Shown piece by piece: positions 33,961 to 46,046 of a stretch of 64,000 bases of DNA (position 1 is its first letter; each line of letters begins with the position of its first letter). The notes beneath the pieces were generated by a model, which worked only from the letters and a program-made list of their open reading frames with translations, did no database searches and had not been told where the DNA came from. The translations under genes and the position numbers were made by a program. Source of the DNA: Euprymna scolopes. Taxonomy: Eukaryota; Mollusca; Cephalopoda; Sepiida; Sepiolidae. Location: NCBI GenBank assembly GCA_024364805.1, contig CM044505.1:54252742-54316741 (forward strand). The letters are read 5' to 3'.

Positions 33961-34990
33961 CTGTGAGAAGGAAACTGTATGCAATGAAATTCTGTTTAAG
34001 TTAGGTACGTGACTATATGAAATAATAATATGTTGAAATATATTAATTTAGTTAGAATCAAATATGCAATATAAAATACTAGAACAGGGGCTTTATTTAA
34101 AAATATCAGGGGGCTCGCAAATACAAGATAGGTGGTCTGTGGCTTACAGCAAGGTCTTTTCATGGGTAATTTGATTTTATATATGTTTTTTAATCGAAAT
34201 TTTTCTTCTTATAATCTGTACATATATGTAGCTAAAATTTTAATTTTGTAATTTAATTTAAGCTCTTTCCTTTAATGGAACGCCATCAGCACCACCAATT
34301 TTAAATATCGTCTGATGTTTTTAATTTAATACATTTTTAATAATAAAATAATAAATGTTGTAAATTACATCTATTTTCAAGATTTCCTAGTTTTTTTATT
34401 ATTATTCTGGTAGTTACTTAACTATTACCATGTAACTAACGCACTAAAATTCAAAATATGTATTTTTAACAAAGTTTGTTTCTTTTATTATCGATATTGG
34501 TACACATTTTATGGGGTTTTTTTGTAGCAACATTAAAAATGTGTAAATAAGGTAATTAATAGTTGATTTTTTTAAATTAAAATACGTAGTTACAATTTGT
34601 AATATTAAAATACTTGTTACTTATTATTTATAACATCTTATTTTAACCTACTTCATAATTAAAACAAATGAAAAATCTGTTGTCCTTTCGTAATCATTTT
34701 CTTATTGGCCGACGGAAGAACTTTCTTTAAATAAATATTTTAAGTTTATTTCTGCTACTTAATCAATATGCCTTTTTTAAAACATCTTGCTCGTAACGTC
34801 AGTAAACAGACTGTAACGTCAGTAAACAGACTGACATACCAGTGACATTATCGAATAATTTACGTTCTATGTCACCACTTCATTGTGGATATTCGCAACC
34901 TTAATCTTGACAGTAACAGACATGTATATTTGTAACACACGCACACCCACACAAGAACACACACATAGTACTGCTCCATTGTTCCATTGT
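33961..34990. other. Unassigned, very AT-rich
   Basis: No open frame or repeat except CTGTAACGTCAGTAAACAGA, which is tandemly doubled at about 34,795-34,830. Confidence 0.4.
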
Positions 34991-34994
34991 ATCA

Positions 34995-35110
34995 TAGATC
35001 AGCAACTTTACCTAGGCGTGGATTGAACTTAAAGATATCGCGTTAATAGGCAGCCGTTCTAATCTCTTGATAGTCTAACTATAGTTTTAGCTATGGGATT
35101 GGTGATGGCC
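34995..35110 (-). repeat. tRNA-derived SINE head
   Basis: On minus, TAGTTAGACTATCAAGAG fits an A box and D arm, CGGCTGCCTATTAACGCG the anticodon arm, and AGTTCAATCC a B box, in tRNA order and spacing. The body beyond was not delimited. Confidence 0.5.
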
Positions 35111-35199
35111 AATGACCTCCTCAAATAGCTATTGATTAGACATTTTTGACGCTTTTACAGTGCTCGAACTGCTTGTTTTTGTTTATTTACACACATACA

Positions 35200-35880
35200 G
35201 ATATAACACGATCAGCCGGCCACCGGTGTGTGAGAAATTTATGAGTATTCGTAAATCTCAGAAGTCCCTAATTTTCTGTGGGTGACACTTTAACCAGCCG
35301 TCTGCGCTTAATGTCTCCATGCCCTTCTTTACGTCAAAAACTCAGTGAAGCAATTTATTTTTTCGCCAGGCCCCTGGTCGGCTTGTATACTGCTTCACAT
35401 ACAAGGGAGAGTAATGCTCCTCACCCTCCATCGAGGCAGAGAAAAAATGACGGAGGAATTTTTTTCTCCTTGCATAGCTTAACATACTACTACCGGTTCT
35501 CTTATTATTTCATTCACTGGATTTACGCTCTCTTCAGAAACCAGTATAATGTATTTTACCCAAGCCGGATTTTATTTGACTTCATCCTGCCGACCAAGAC
35601 ATATTTCAATTTATTCTGCATAACCTTATCAGTTATTACAATGAGATGGAGTTACGTGACTTCATCTCGATTTTGATAATCACGCCGGTTACTGTATAAA
35701 TTTACTCTTGAAATAGACAAAACACATTTAAAAAAAGACATCTACCACTACTGGGTGTATTGCTCCCTTCAGAAACCAGTTTACTTTATTTTAATAAGTC
35801 GGGGTTACGTGACCTCACCCTGGGTAAGACGGCCACGCCGACCTATATGGATTTAGTTTAACCTTGACCTTCAGACAGGC
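35200..35880 (+). repeat. Unassigned repeat with three internal sub-repeats
   Basis: TTCAGAAACCAGT appears at about 35,535 and 35,764, each followed by TATTTTA and an AAGCCGG/AAGTCGG word. GTTACGTGACTTCATC (35,651) and GTTACGTGACCTCACC (35,805) are each followed by an ACGCCG word. A 132-codon frame at 35,278-35,676 crosses this pattern and looks accidental. Class unknown; the pattern suggests duplication inside an element end. Confidence 0.45.
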
Positions 35881-38118
35881 TGATCCGATTTAATTCTATT
35901 AGACCAAGGGGTCTGCCGCTGATCGATTAATAGAAACTATCCACGATGGAATATTTATAATTATTACGTTTATGTTTCTAATTACAATAATATTATTCAA
36001 GGATTAATTTAAGAAGAACACTCAGCGTTCATGAGTTGGAATACTCAATTAGGGCAACCAGCTTTTACCACATAAACGACTCAGACACCTAGATATACAT
36101 CAAATCAATGAAATAAGGTGTTTACAATTCGTTTTCTTTTTCTTAAAAAAAGATTTTAAAAATCATTCCAGAGCACATAAGTCACAATTAGAATTAGTTT
36201 ACGCAATGGAAACCATTTCAAGTTATTTTATTCATAATTAGCTTACTTCCAAATTTCAGGGTACATTTGAAAGTATTTTTCAAAACAACTTTTTTCACAA
36301 AAGATCATTAAAATACCATTCCCAAATTCTAAAAAAAATCATTATAATTAATGTTCACTTAACTTTTCTCCCCCAAAAAACATTAAAAATTTCGAATTAA
36401 TCCACTTTTCCCAATGAAATTCAGAAACATCCCCAGTTTTTTTTTCATTTCGTACTTACTTTTTTTTGTTTTTGAAAACTCAGTGTAAATTTCAAGATAT
36501 TAAATTCATTCCTACTGATAATTCCTTCTTATATACCATTACCAAGTACATTTCGAATTTAGAAATCTTTCACGCAATTAACATTTTCCATAGTAGTTAG
36601 TTTATTATTTAAAAGCAACCCTCTCCCTAAAAGATCATTTACGGAGATCTCTTTGAATTCATCCCCTCTAGAGACACGTTGGAATCTCATTAGTTACTGA
36701 CCAGTTTTGTATAACTTAACAGCTTGTAAAAAATTAAAGTTTCAATGAAAAGCGATGTTTTAGGAAATGGTTTCCTCTTAAGAATTAACTTAATGTTTCG
36801 AAAATACTACTCAGTCAACACTTTAGGGACATTTGCCATACGGTTTAAGTTCGAATAAACATTCAATTAAGGCATCCGCTCGAATAATTCTTACTAAATT
36901 ATCTTCAAGAATTAAGGAATTTTGTTCGTTAGTCAAATAATATTTTTTTAGAAATTATTTAAAATTCGAAGAATATTGGCAACGTAATAGCAAATTTTTT
37001 TCTTTAAAAAACTAGGAAATTTCAGAGAACTCTTCAAATATTCATGTGATCATGTAACTTTTGCAAATTATTAAAAGATTCCAGAAAAGCGCTCTTAGTG
37101 CTATGTTTGAATAAGCGTCTCTTTTTTTTAATACGCACAATTGAAGGAATAACTTAAGTAATTAAAGGAAGTATTAGTAGTTTTGTTCTTTAAACTTGGT
37201 AAAATTAAAAACGAAAATCCAAGTTAATTAGTGCTTATATGATTTCTTTCAACCCGTCATGGGTGTGGAATTATAGAAACACTAAAAAGCAAGTAAAAAG
37301 AGGGTGAGGGGGAAGCGAAGCATTCGTTAACTTCCCACCATAACATTACACATTACGTAATAACGTAAAAAAACTTCGACAAGTTTAAAAGTTATTCTCT
37401 CTCATCCTCAAAAACTTTCAAAGGCTAAAAGAATGGGAGACCCCAAAGAGGAGAGGAGAGAGAAGGAGAGAAGGGGATAGAGGCAGAACGATGCCATTAC
37501 ATATCTCACCTAACCTATAACAATATTACATCATACAATAGTAGGTCACCTCAATTATGCGCCATTGCTTTAAACAAATGATTGACAGCTAAGCCTTGCT
37601 GAATTTAAAGATTATAACTACGATTTAAAATCAATTAAAAATCTATTATGTAATCCAATTTTTTACCAATAACATTGTTTCTTTCTTTCCTTATATTTTA
37701 AAAGACAAAAATCAATAAAAAAAACATCTGCTGATACCGAGAAAACGATTATTAAATCAAAAAGCCTCTTCATTTTGTCAGCGTTAATTGCTGATCTCAC
37801 CTGAGAAAGAGCACATGAAACAAGTCCAGGATCCATTGTTCATTACATATGCTATCTTTCTATACTTCATAAAATGAAGTGTTTAAACAGGAGTGATGTT
37901 TTTTTTCAAATCTAAATTGAAAGAGTCAGTAACATTTCACAAGATTCTAACATTTGCAAAGTAAAAAAAAAAAAAAATAACAAAACTCCTATATTTATTT
38001 ATCCTGAAATAAAGAGGAAATCAAAAATGTTGAGGAATTATTTTTTTTCTTAAAACTTTTTTTTTCGAGCATCGTGTTTGAAGGAGTTTTTCTTACGTAA
38101 CAGAAACATGAACACACA
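35881..38118. other. Unassigned AT-rich sequence
   Basis: About 2.2 kb without an open frame above noise. A purine-rich GAGAGGAGAG-type stretch lies at 37,448-37,480. No element ends. Confidence 0.4.
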
Positions 38119-38139
38119 CACACGCATATATATATATAC

Positions 38140-38178
<39 letters not shown>

Positions 38179-38185
38179 GAGAGAG
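38119..38185. repeat. Compound CA/TA/GA microsatellite
   Basis: ACACAC, TATATA and about 17 GA units, followed downstream by a long T-rich run near 38,227-38,262. Confidence 0.95.
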
Positions 38186-39770
38186 AGAAAGATCTTTGAA
38201 TTTACTAGATATACTTTTTTCGTCTGTTTTTTTTGTTTTTTGTTTTTGTTTTTTTTTTTTGCAGAGGAGCACATTTTTCAGTTTTTGGAATCGAAAGGTT
38301 TGCCCCTTGGACATTTTTCACAATCAATATTTCGTCTAAAGGCAACATTTGTAACAAATAGTGCCGTAATCGACTTAAACCTGGCAGGGTCGAAATTATT
38401 TCCATGTTATAAAACAATATATCCTGGCCACGGCACGATTTAAAAAAAAAATTACCCGATCACTGGTGTGTGACGGTCTAACGTGTTACACTGTCTTAGA
38501 AACGGTCCCATGATGATGTGAAGATTGGCCAGTCATTAAGGTCTGAGTATCAAGAGAAAAAGCATACCTGAAATGTTGGGTGTGGCTGTGTGGCTCCTTC
38601 TCCCAGGATAGACATTATAATTATTTTTTTTACAATTAAAACTAGACAATAGACTCTTCAAAGCTAACTAATCTACCCTAACTAGTGGTGAGTGGGTGCC
38701 CCCTTCATTTATGGAGAGACAGAATGATGCGTGCTCACCTCATGACGGTTATTTTTAATAGCGGCTATTTTGTTTTCCAATATTGAAAAAAACGCCCAAA
38801 AAGGCTAAATATGCCACACGTAACTGGAATCCGCTCCCTACTACCGGCGTTGGCGCAAAAAGTAAGGTTTATTTAGGGGCCAGGGGCAATTCCAAGAAAT
38901 CTTGAGCGAACGGGAAGAAACAAAGAAACACCTACAAATTAAACACAGTATTTAGATTAACATTTATTAAAATAAATCAAAATGTAAATATTACCTTTCG
39001 CTACAACAGAAGCTGGCCACAAATTTGATAATCAAATCCGTCGCAACTTTACGGTTTACTCGGTGTTAATCCCTTTTAATTAATCTAAAATAATTAAGTT
39101 TTCATGAGCGGTTTACAAAATATTTTGTGTTGTTCGTTTTGTAGGGAGTATTGAATTATAGAACTTGCGTAGTTTATCAGGTGTTCCTGCAGTTTACTTA
39201 ACCGTTTTTCCTACGTAACGCGCCGCCATTTACCGGGTAGAATACCGTTTAACATTTTACAGAAATTCAGTGTTTAAATTTGAGGTGGGGGCGGTGGAGG
39301 AGGGCGGGTGTGTTGCTGCGGCCAACACACTACCGCTTTTTTAGGGCAAACTTTCAATGCGTTATTCGGTCGCAGCACGCCAATTATCAGCTTTTACCCC
39401 TTGCCTCCTTTAAAAAAAAAGTAGCGCTTATTTATAATTATTTTATTCTATGATGCGTGGCGTTTGCAATTGGAATATTACAACGCAATCATTAACCAAA
39501 AAAAGGGTTTATTGTTTTAGGAATGAAAAAAAAAAGCGGTGACAAATTATTATTATTATGACAAATTTCTATACATTAAATTAATTTTACAAAAATATAA
39601 TAGAAATAAACAAAGTTCCAACAGAGCAAATGATTCCAATATTAACATGAATTATCATCCTTAAAATCTCTAACTTAAATAATTAATCGTTACATTTCCT
39701 TAAACAAGAGGTCCGTGTGCCTGCTAAAAACATAAATGCCGGTTATTTGTTGCAAAATAATAAAAGCAAG
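38186..39770. other. Unassigned sequence, locally GC-rich
   Basis: A G-rich segment (GGGGGCGGTGGAGGAGGGCG) lies at about 39,287-39,310. No open frame of note and no repeat recognised. Confidence 0.4.
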
Positions 39771-39774
39771 GGCC

Positions 39775-40145
39775 TATGGCGCAGTGTTTAGAGTAGTTTG
39801 AAAAATCAATTGTAAAATAGGATATTCTCCTGAAGATGGAAGGTTCAATCCTAATTTGCACGACCGAAAAATACAATTGCGAATTTCTCAGGCCCTCTAT
39901 CCAGGCATGATTGATGGAGCAAGAAAATGCTTCCCTCATGAATAAATAAACGATTCCGTTCGAAATTCCGTATAAATTCCTGAGTTTGAGTGAAACACTC
40001 CAGAGTTCGCCAAGTTATCCCTGATGAGGATCGGAGGTTACATCAAAGGAAACATTGTGAAAATCGGACTCAAGAGAGAACAATAGTCCGATGAATCCTA
40101 ATAATACGAATAGTTAATCGTCATCTCTAAAATTTAGAAATGTCA
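39775..40145 (+). repeat. tRNA-derived SINE, about 370 bp
   Basis: The head at 39,770-39,865 has GGCCTATGGCGCAGTGTTTA (A box region) and GAAGGTTCAATCCTAATTTG (B box). A body follows, then CCTGATGAGGATCGGAGG, GAAACATTGTGA (40,049-40,060) and a tail ending CTCTAAAATTTAG. The body and tail are shared with 28,290-28,560. The tail motif is also found in the 3' flank of the Penelope-like element. Frames on the complement are shadows. Confidence 0.72.
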
Positions 40146-41320
40146 TACGAAAAGCATGAAAAACATTGCAACCCCAATTCTGGAAAGTAGAAGAGTTATG
40201 TATATAGACGTTGACACTTCCCTAAATGGTTACTTGCTGCGTTTAATTATTTTTGGATGCACTAAATATTTTATGATAAAACACTTTTCTGCTTTTAATA
40301 TTAATTATTTGTTTCTTTAGTCTATATAACAGTATTTATTACCGTAATTTTGCGATGCGTTTTGGTTCATACTAAAACCATATAGATTTAAATTCTATTA
40401 AATGACTGGATAGCTATCAGCCGATAACTCGCAAGAAATGATCATCATATTGTTTAAATCATAGGAAGTTAGATTTAATTCTCTGCCGACTACGATACTT
40501 TTATTTTGTAGACTTAAACTAATGTCCCCTTAAGTGTGGTCAGACAAGAGATTTGGTTTGCATTGGCGTGGAAATCCAATTTAGGGTTAGTATACGAATA
40601 AGTAATTTCAGAAATTAATTCATACTCACGCAAACAAGGAATATCTAAATATAACACCTTACCTATCTTCATATTAAACACTGGATCTGTTTATTTTGCT
40701 TATGTATAATTTACAACGAATTCTAGGACGTAAGTGAATGCGATATGACATATATTTAAAAACGATTATTAAATCAATAACACGTTTTCTTAATCTCGTT
40801 AAAGAAAGCCTTCATCGCTGTAAAATATGTCTGAAGATGACATTCTGAGCATCTTAATGGTGATTTCCAATGAAAGACTGTTGAAATGTCAATTTCCGCG
40901 TAACCTGGTGAGATCGCCTTATTACAACAAAATCCCAGCTGTTTAGTACTATTTGAAAAGTAACATTCACAACATGACGCCAAGTTCTACGAGCTTCTCT
41001 GCGTGTGTTGTCTTAGAAAGAATTAAACGTACATTTTGTGTCTATAAAGTAGTTCGTGCTCTAAATAGACGTCACCAGATGAAATACATTTAAAATAAAC
41101 AATGATTAATGTTATTCATTCTACTGTAAGTGACCTACATTATTCACGCCATATAGTTTGAGCACTTATTTTCAAATATACATTTCTAGAAATGTGTTTA
41201 GTTTTCCCTATGAGATATTTTCAACGTGGATACGACTTTATGTTGTATTGTAGAAAAAATAAATATACACTTATTTGTTTTCTCATGAATATTCAAAGAA
41301 GATAGTTTATATTTTAATTT
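40146..41320. other. Unassigned AT-rich sequence
   Basis: A 69-residue minus frame at 40,774-40,983 is Cys-rich but has no recognisable spacing. No element ends. Confidence 0.4.
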
Positions 41321-41321
41321 G

Positions 41322-42007
41322 TAATATATGTTGTTGCAATATAGGTTGTTTTTACATATGTTGTTGTAACGTATGCTCTTTAATATGATTCTTTAGCATA
41401 TGTTACTGTAGCGTTTTTACTTGGGTGTCACAACTTATTTAAACAGTAAAGCCACCCGAGGCTAAGTACAAATTAATGTAACATTGTAGTTTAGTAATCG
41501 CTAATCGGGCAAATTGAGTAAAATGTGATTATTTATGGAGAGGGCTTTATAAAAACTTGTTTACATTGGAGTTGAAGGCTACCAAGTTGTATTAAATCCG
41601 GAAGTAGACCAGAATAACAGTTTTCCACACGTAGACGGTTTTGAGAAAAAACTTTGTTCATGAAATTTGCGGTTAGATTTAGGCACAGAGAGTGGGGGAA
41701 CCCTATAAGGTATGTGTAGCAAGTCGAGTGTCTTTGTGAAAGTTTGCAACGGGAAAATCATAGATTATAGTTCAGTCGAGCATTTGCTATGAAAATTACG
41801 ATCGAGCAGACACAGGTTCGCAATGTGGAAAAGCGATTGCAACAAAGAACAAGCCCATCATCTTCTACGGTTCGAAGCCGCTTTTGGACTCTATCGAGGC
41901 TGGATATGACAGACCGATTCAATCATTTCACTTGGGGCGTGTGTGGTTAAGATGTAGTAACATATGGTGTTGTAACGTATGTTATTGTAACATATACTGC
42001 TGTGACA
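41322..42007 (+). repeat. ATATGTTGTTGTAAC array split by a LINE
   Basis: Imperfect units of ATATGTTGTTGTAAC occupy 41,322-41,412 and resume at 41,956-42,007. The longest shared word, ACATATGNTGTTGTAACGTATG-like, lies at 41,354-41,375 and 41,960-41,981. The minus-strand family A copy A4 sits between the two halves. Confidence 0.6.
41413..41915 (-). mobile_element. Family A LINE, copy A4 (diverged 3' end)
   Basis: Minus-strand copy with SVPKSNRKFHEQSFFSK readable in the frame at 41,761-41,579. Upstream, nucleotide similarity continues to GACTCTATCGAGGCTGG (41,889-41,905). It keeps the C-terminal codons and 3' UTR but with more changes than A1-A3. The 3' end is near 41,413, where GTAAAAACGC replaces the usual A-run. 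Older than its relatives in this window. Confidence 0.75.
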
Positions 42008-42117
42008 AAAGATGTAATAAGTTTATAGATATAAGAAGAATAACACACAATAGCATATTCTACTAAGGGAAAATGTATTTAACAATTTCTAAAATGTGTA
42101 CAGTGAATAGCATCGAT

Positions 42118-42482
42118 ATGTTCATCGCAAGTGCTCGTCTGAGCTTCAATCTATTGTACTCCTCGTCACACTTTTACGAAAAACACTCCTCTGGCCAAAA
42201 CCACTATCAATAATGTCCCTCGCTCTTCATCTATGCTAAAACCTAAACGTAGATTCTATGAACAAAGATGCTTTCTTAGAACTGCACGCCTGTGGAACAC
42301 TTCCGTTTGCCTGCTTTCCAGCTGACTACAATTTGTTTGTATTCAAGTCCAACGTAAACAAGTTCTTGATGAGCCATCCCCCTAAGTAATCCAATTTACA
42401 AAATTTCCACGACATATGTCTACTATTTAACCCTTATCCTCGAGTGGTCTCCGGGCCTTGATAAGTGTTGAATAGTTTGTAA
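42118..42482 (+). mobile_element. Family A LINE, copy A5 (3' end, plus strand)
   Basis: Nucleotide similarity starts at TTCATCGCAAGTGCTCGTCT (the HRKCSSELQ block) and runs through AACCTAAACGTAGATTCTAT, AGAACTGCACGCCTGTGG and TCCAACGTAAACAAG to a stop, then CCTTATCCTCGAGTGG and TTGATAAGTG. It ends GTTTGTAAAACAAAAA near 42,490. Frame changes in the coding part. It lies 200 bp from A4 in opposite orientation. Confidence 0.85.
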
Positions 42483-42640
42483 AACAAAAACAAAAAATCC
42501 ATCAAGAGTGTGCACTGTTTTAAAGTAAATTGCAAATGTGTTGGAGGAATACTCGATATTATTAATTAAAAATGAGTTGAAAAACTTCGAATAGAATGTA
42601 TTTATAATGACCATTATAATACTTGACATTTAAGAATTAA

Positions 42641-43092
42641 CAAGCCTGGGTGCCCAACGTTGTCCGGGTGTTTTGAGGTGTGTGTTGAGAAAAATATATC
42701 AATGAATAAAAAAGTGATAGAAGTCATGCAGACTGGAACCACGACCGCAGAGAAGGGAAAGAACGTGAAAAAAAACCCTGACGTCTTTGCCGTTGTGTCT
42801 CTCGCCAAACCGAAGTGACGAAGGTTAAAGTAAGGCCAGTCAATCGAAAAGAGGTGCTGACGTGCAAGAATAACGGCGAAAAAAAAAACGTCCCTTCCTT
42901 GTAGAAAGCACTCATTTGAGGGTAAAAGAATTAATGTTTTTAGTCAATGGTCCGAAAGTTCAAGACGCTAGACGATGTCGATCTCGTGAAAATCCGTCGC
43001 TTATGTCGAAAGCTTTAGGCAGACATACAAACATGCATGGATACATACATACATACATACATACATACATACATACATACATACATACTTCC

Positions 43093-43158
<66 letters not shown>

Positions 43159-43194
43159 TATATTTAAACAGTCAGGTTAGATTTCTATTATAGA
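42641..43194 (-). mobile_element. Helitron-like element 1 of a head-to-tail pair
   Basis: On minus it starts TCTATAATAGAAATCTAACC at 43,194, immediately after the CTAG of the neighbouring element. It passes through (TA)n and (TATG)n repeats (43,025-43,155), then a body with TTTCACGAGATCGACATC and TGACTGGCCTTACTTTAACC, and ends with a GC-rich block (ACCCGGACAACGTTGGGC), then ACCCAGGCTTG|T at 42,641. CTTG stands where CTAG is expected. There are no inverted repeats and no coding frame. Confidence 0.65.
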
Positions 43195-43640
43195 CTAGAC
43201 TGGGTGACCGGCGTTTCCCGTTTTTTTTTGGGGGGGGGGTTACAAAAAAAAAAGTGGTAGAAGGCAGGCAGACTAACACCCGTACCGCGAAGGCGGAAAA
43301 GGGACGTGAAAAATACGCGACGTCTTTGCTGCCGCGTCCATCGCCAAATTAGAGGTGACGTAGGTTTAAATGATGGTTAGTCAATCGAAGGGAGCATGAC
43401 TTTCAAAAATATCGACGAAAAAAGCAACCCCTTCCTGTAGAAAATTATTCAGTTGAGGATGAAGAAATTACTGTTTCATTCAATTTTTCGATATTTGTCG
43501 TCCAAAGAGTTGAGCTTCAAAACAATGCCGACATCGTGAAAATCCATCGCGTCTATCGAAAGTTTTACATACGTACATACATACATACATACATACATAC
43601 ATACATACATTTGAACACACCTGTGAGATTTATATATAGA
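43195..43640 (-). mobile_element. Helitron-like element 2 of a head-to-tail pair
   Basis: On minus it starts A|TCTATATATAAATCTCAC at 43,640, has a (TATG)n stretch (43,612-43,569), a body clearly homologous to element 1, and ends CGGGAAACGCCGGTCACCC, then AGTCTAG|T at 43,195. The A|TC start, CTAG|T end, GC-rich near-palindrome before the end, and absence of target duplication fit a short non-autonomous Helitron. It shares its 3' end with the element ending at 22,626. Confidence 0.7.
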
Positions 43641-44865
43641 TGGCTCAAGATTATTAATACATTTTTACAAATCATCAGAGAAAAATACGATGAATTTCAC
43701 GAATATTTATTTTACAGGAGAATCAGGCACTTATAAAACCCGAAGGTCACTCTAAGATAAGAGTTAATTAATGGGAGGTAAGAAATCGTTAATGCCCTTA
43801 ATTATGAAGAATTCTATTTTTTTAAAGGGACATTGTTGAGGAGTTTTCAAGAGTTTTCAAAGGTCAAATGTTTGAATTTTGACCTCCTTGGCTGCCAAAT
43901 TTCTGGCCAAAAACCGATGAAAAACATTTTCCCAATCCTCAATGTCAAATTTCCATTATGTAGACTGAAAGTTGACAGAGTAGTTTGGTAGGTGAATGTA
44001 CATACACATACACACACAGACAATTTCACTTTTAAAGAAATATTGATTAAAACCGTGTATATAACTTAGCTGGCAATTTAGTGATTAGGAAAAAAAGTCA
44101 AAAAGTATAACGCGAAGTGAACGTAATTAATGGAAAAATTAAAAGACAACAAATAGTCAGACACTTTTTATATTAGTATACATTTTTTAAATTTAAATTT
44201 GTGGAAAAAATTTTAGCTACAAGGAATGGAAATTTTAGCTTTTAATTCACTTGTCATTTTTATTAATCTAATAACAACGATAAACATACACTGCTTTGGT
44301 TTGTGTTTGATCATTAAATATGCGTCCTTCTTCTAATGTTAAACTACGTCGTCTACAATATTAAACTGAAAGAAGTGAACGTCTCATCGCTTTTCTGTGT
44401 ATTCAATTAATTTAGCCAGGCTGCATTTTTTATTTAATCTATCCACAATAAATTATATTAAAACTTTTATTGTTGAGTTTGAATTGATATTTTTAGTGTT
44501 CATGAATAAAGTCAATAATGTACAAATAATATTTATTAGGGTCCTTATTCTTTTGTTCAGTTTCTCTTGTCTATGCATTTTTATCTATCATTTTATACGT
44601 TAACACAATATTACACTACAAATAATTATCATTCTTCCAAACGTTCACTATTACCTAATTTTGATTAATTCGCCATCATTTTTTTCTGTCATCTTCTGTC
44701 TACTTTCATGTCTTCCACGTTATTTTTTCGTATGATATATGAACCATTATATCTGCTAGTCATTGCTTTATCTGTCATCATTATTTGTCGTGTCCGTTCT
44801 TCTTTCTCGTCTACTTTATCGTTTTCTTACATTTTCATTTCTTTTGTTACTTTTTCTTTTTTTTT
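43641..44865. other. Unassigned sequence, pyrimidine-rich at the right
   Basis: No gene. From about 44,640 the plus strand is strongly T/C-rich up to the family A LINE end at 44,866, and similar sequence resumes beyond the LINE at 45,969. Confidence 0.4.
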
Positions 44866-45968
44866 TTACAAAGGCATCACCACATTATCAAGGCCAAGAG
44901 ACCATTCAAGGATAAGGGTTAAAGAGTGTACAGTAGAAATTGGACATTATAGTAATCATTAGTAATGAAAATTTGGTAAAGTTGATAACTTATATGGAAC
45001 GGCTCATCAAGAACTTATTTACGTTAGACTTGAAGACAACCATATTGTAGTCAGCCGAAAAGCAGGAAAACGGAAGACAATTCCACAGGCGTGCAGTTCT
45101 AAGAAAAAAGCGTTGTTCATGAAATCTACGTTTAGGTTTAGGCACAGATAAAGAGTGGGGGGAATTATTGATAGTGTTTACAGCTAGACGAGTGTTTCTT
45201 GTGAAAGTTTGGCGAGGAGGGACCGTAGATTGAAGCTCATTCGAACACTTTCCATGAAAATAACGATACATCAGAGACAAACTCGCAACATCTCTTCTGT
45301 GAGATAAAGGTTGCAAGGAAGAAAAAAAGGACATCTACGAGGCTACGAAGTCTATTTTGAACTCTATCAAGGCAGGCCAAGTCCTTTCTAGCAGTTCCTG
45401 CCCAGATGTGGCAACAGTATTCCATCCTTGGACGTACCTGGCTCTTATATAGATAGAGAATAGTATCAGCAGTGAGATATCTACCGGATCGATAGAAAGA
45501 TCCCGCCATTTTTCCAGCGGCCTTGGCAACAGATTTGATGTACGTGTTCCATTTAAGATCAGGAGTAATGGTCAAGCCAAGAAGTTTGTCAAAACTTGAG
45601 GCCTCCTGAAGACGAGAGCCATTCATTTCAATTGATGTCAGCTGTGTATCAGAATGCTGATGATGTAAAGAGAGAAGCTTGGTTTTAGATGCATTAAAAG
45701 TAACCAGCCATTCTTTACGCCATTGTACTACGTGCTCAAGATCAGAGGAGAGAGAATTGGAGAGAACTTGGTCGTTTACTGTCTTAGATGTGCTACCATA
45801 AATGGTAGTGTCGTCAGCATAGATGTCTACAAATGATGTAAGGATGTGATTTGGAAGATCATTAATGTAGATCAGGAAAAGAGTTGGGCCCAGGATGGAC
45901 CCCTGAGGGACACCGGCATTAATATTGTGAGCTTCTGATTTTGGCCCCTCGACTACTACTCTTACTTC
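44866..45968 (-). mobile_element. Family A LINE, copy A6 (RT core to 3' end)
   Basis: Minus-strand copy truncated near 45,968. The RT core is well preserved: [20 protein letters not shown] (motif B), [17 protein letters not shown] with the catalytic YADD, KLLGLTITPDLKWNTYIKSV and YKSQVRPRMEYCCHIWAG. One frame change lies near 45,330. The remaining C-terminus (45,334-44,990, 114 residues) has MYRYFHGKCSNELQSTVPP, FLRTARLWNCLPFSCF and a normal stop. The 3' end has the family's TTGTAAAAAAA tail. It is inserted in a pyrimidine-rich tract. Confidence 0.93.
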
Positions 45969-46046
45969 GCGCATTTCTATCTTTAATTCCGAATTTTCTC
46001 CCTCAATTTCTACTTTTAGATTTTCCTGTTTTGCACTGTATTGCAT
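45237..46046 (-). pseudogene. RT reading frame of copy A6
   Basis: 269 codons open. The first ~28 residues come from the non-LINE flank; LINE similarity begins at VRVVVEGPKSEAH. It contains RT motif B ([10 protein letters not shown]), motif C (YADD) and the thumb-like TPDLKWN region, then runs out of frame in the C-terminal domain, where the last ~35 residues are out-of-frame. It lacks the endonuclease, motif A and everything upstream, so it cannot encode a working enzyme. Confidence 0.85.

Noticed and set aside
35278-35676. 132-residue plus frame
   Set aside because: Lies over internal sub-repeats and shows no domain or composition typical of a protein.
39724-39939. 71-residue minus frame
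   Set aside because: Complement of the tRNA-derived SINE.
37720-40780. Shared AACGATTATTAAATCAA near 37,745 and 40,760 as a repeat pair
   Set aside because: The 17-bp match does not extend on either side and is likely chance in AT-rich DNA.
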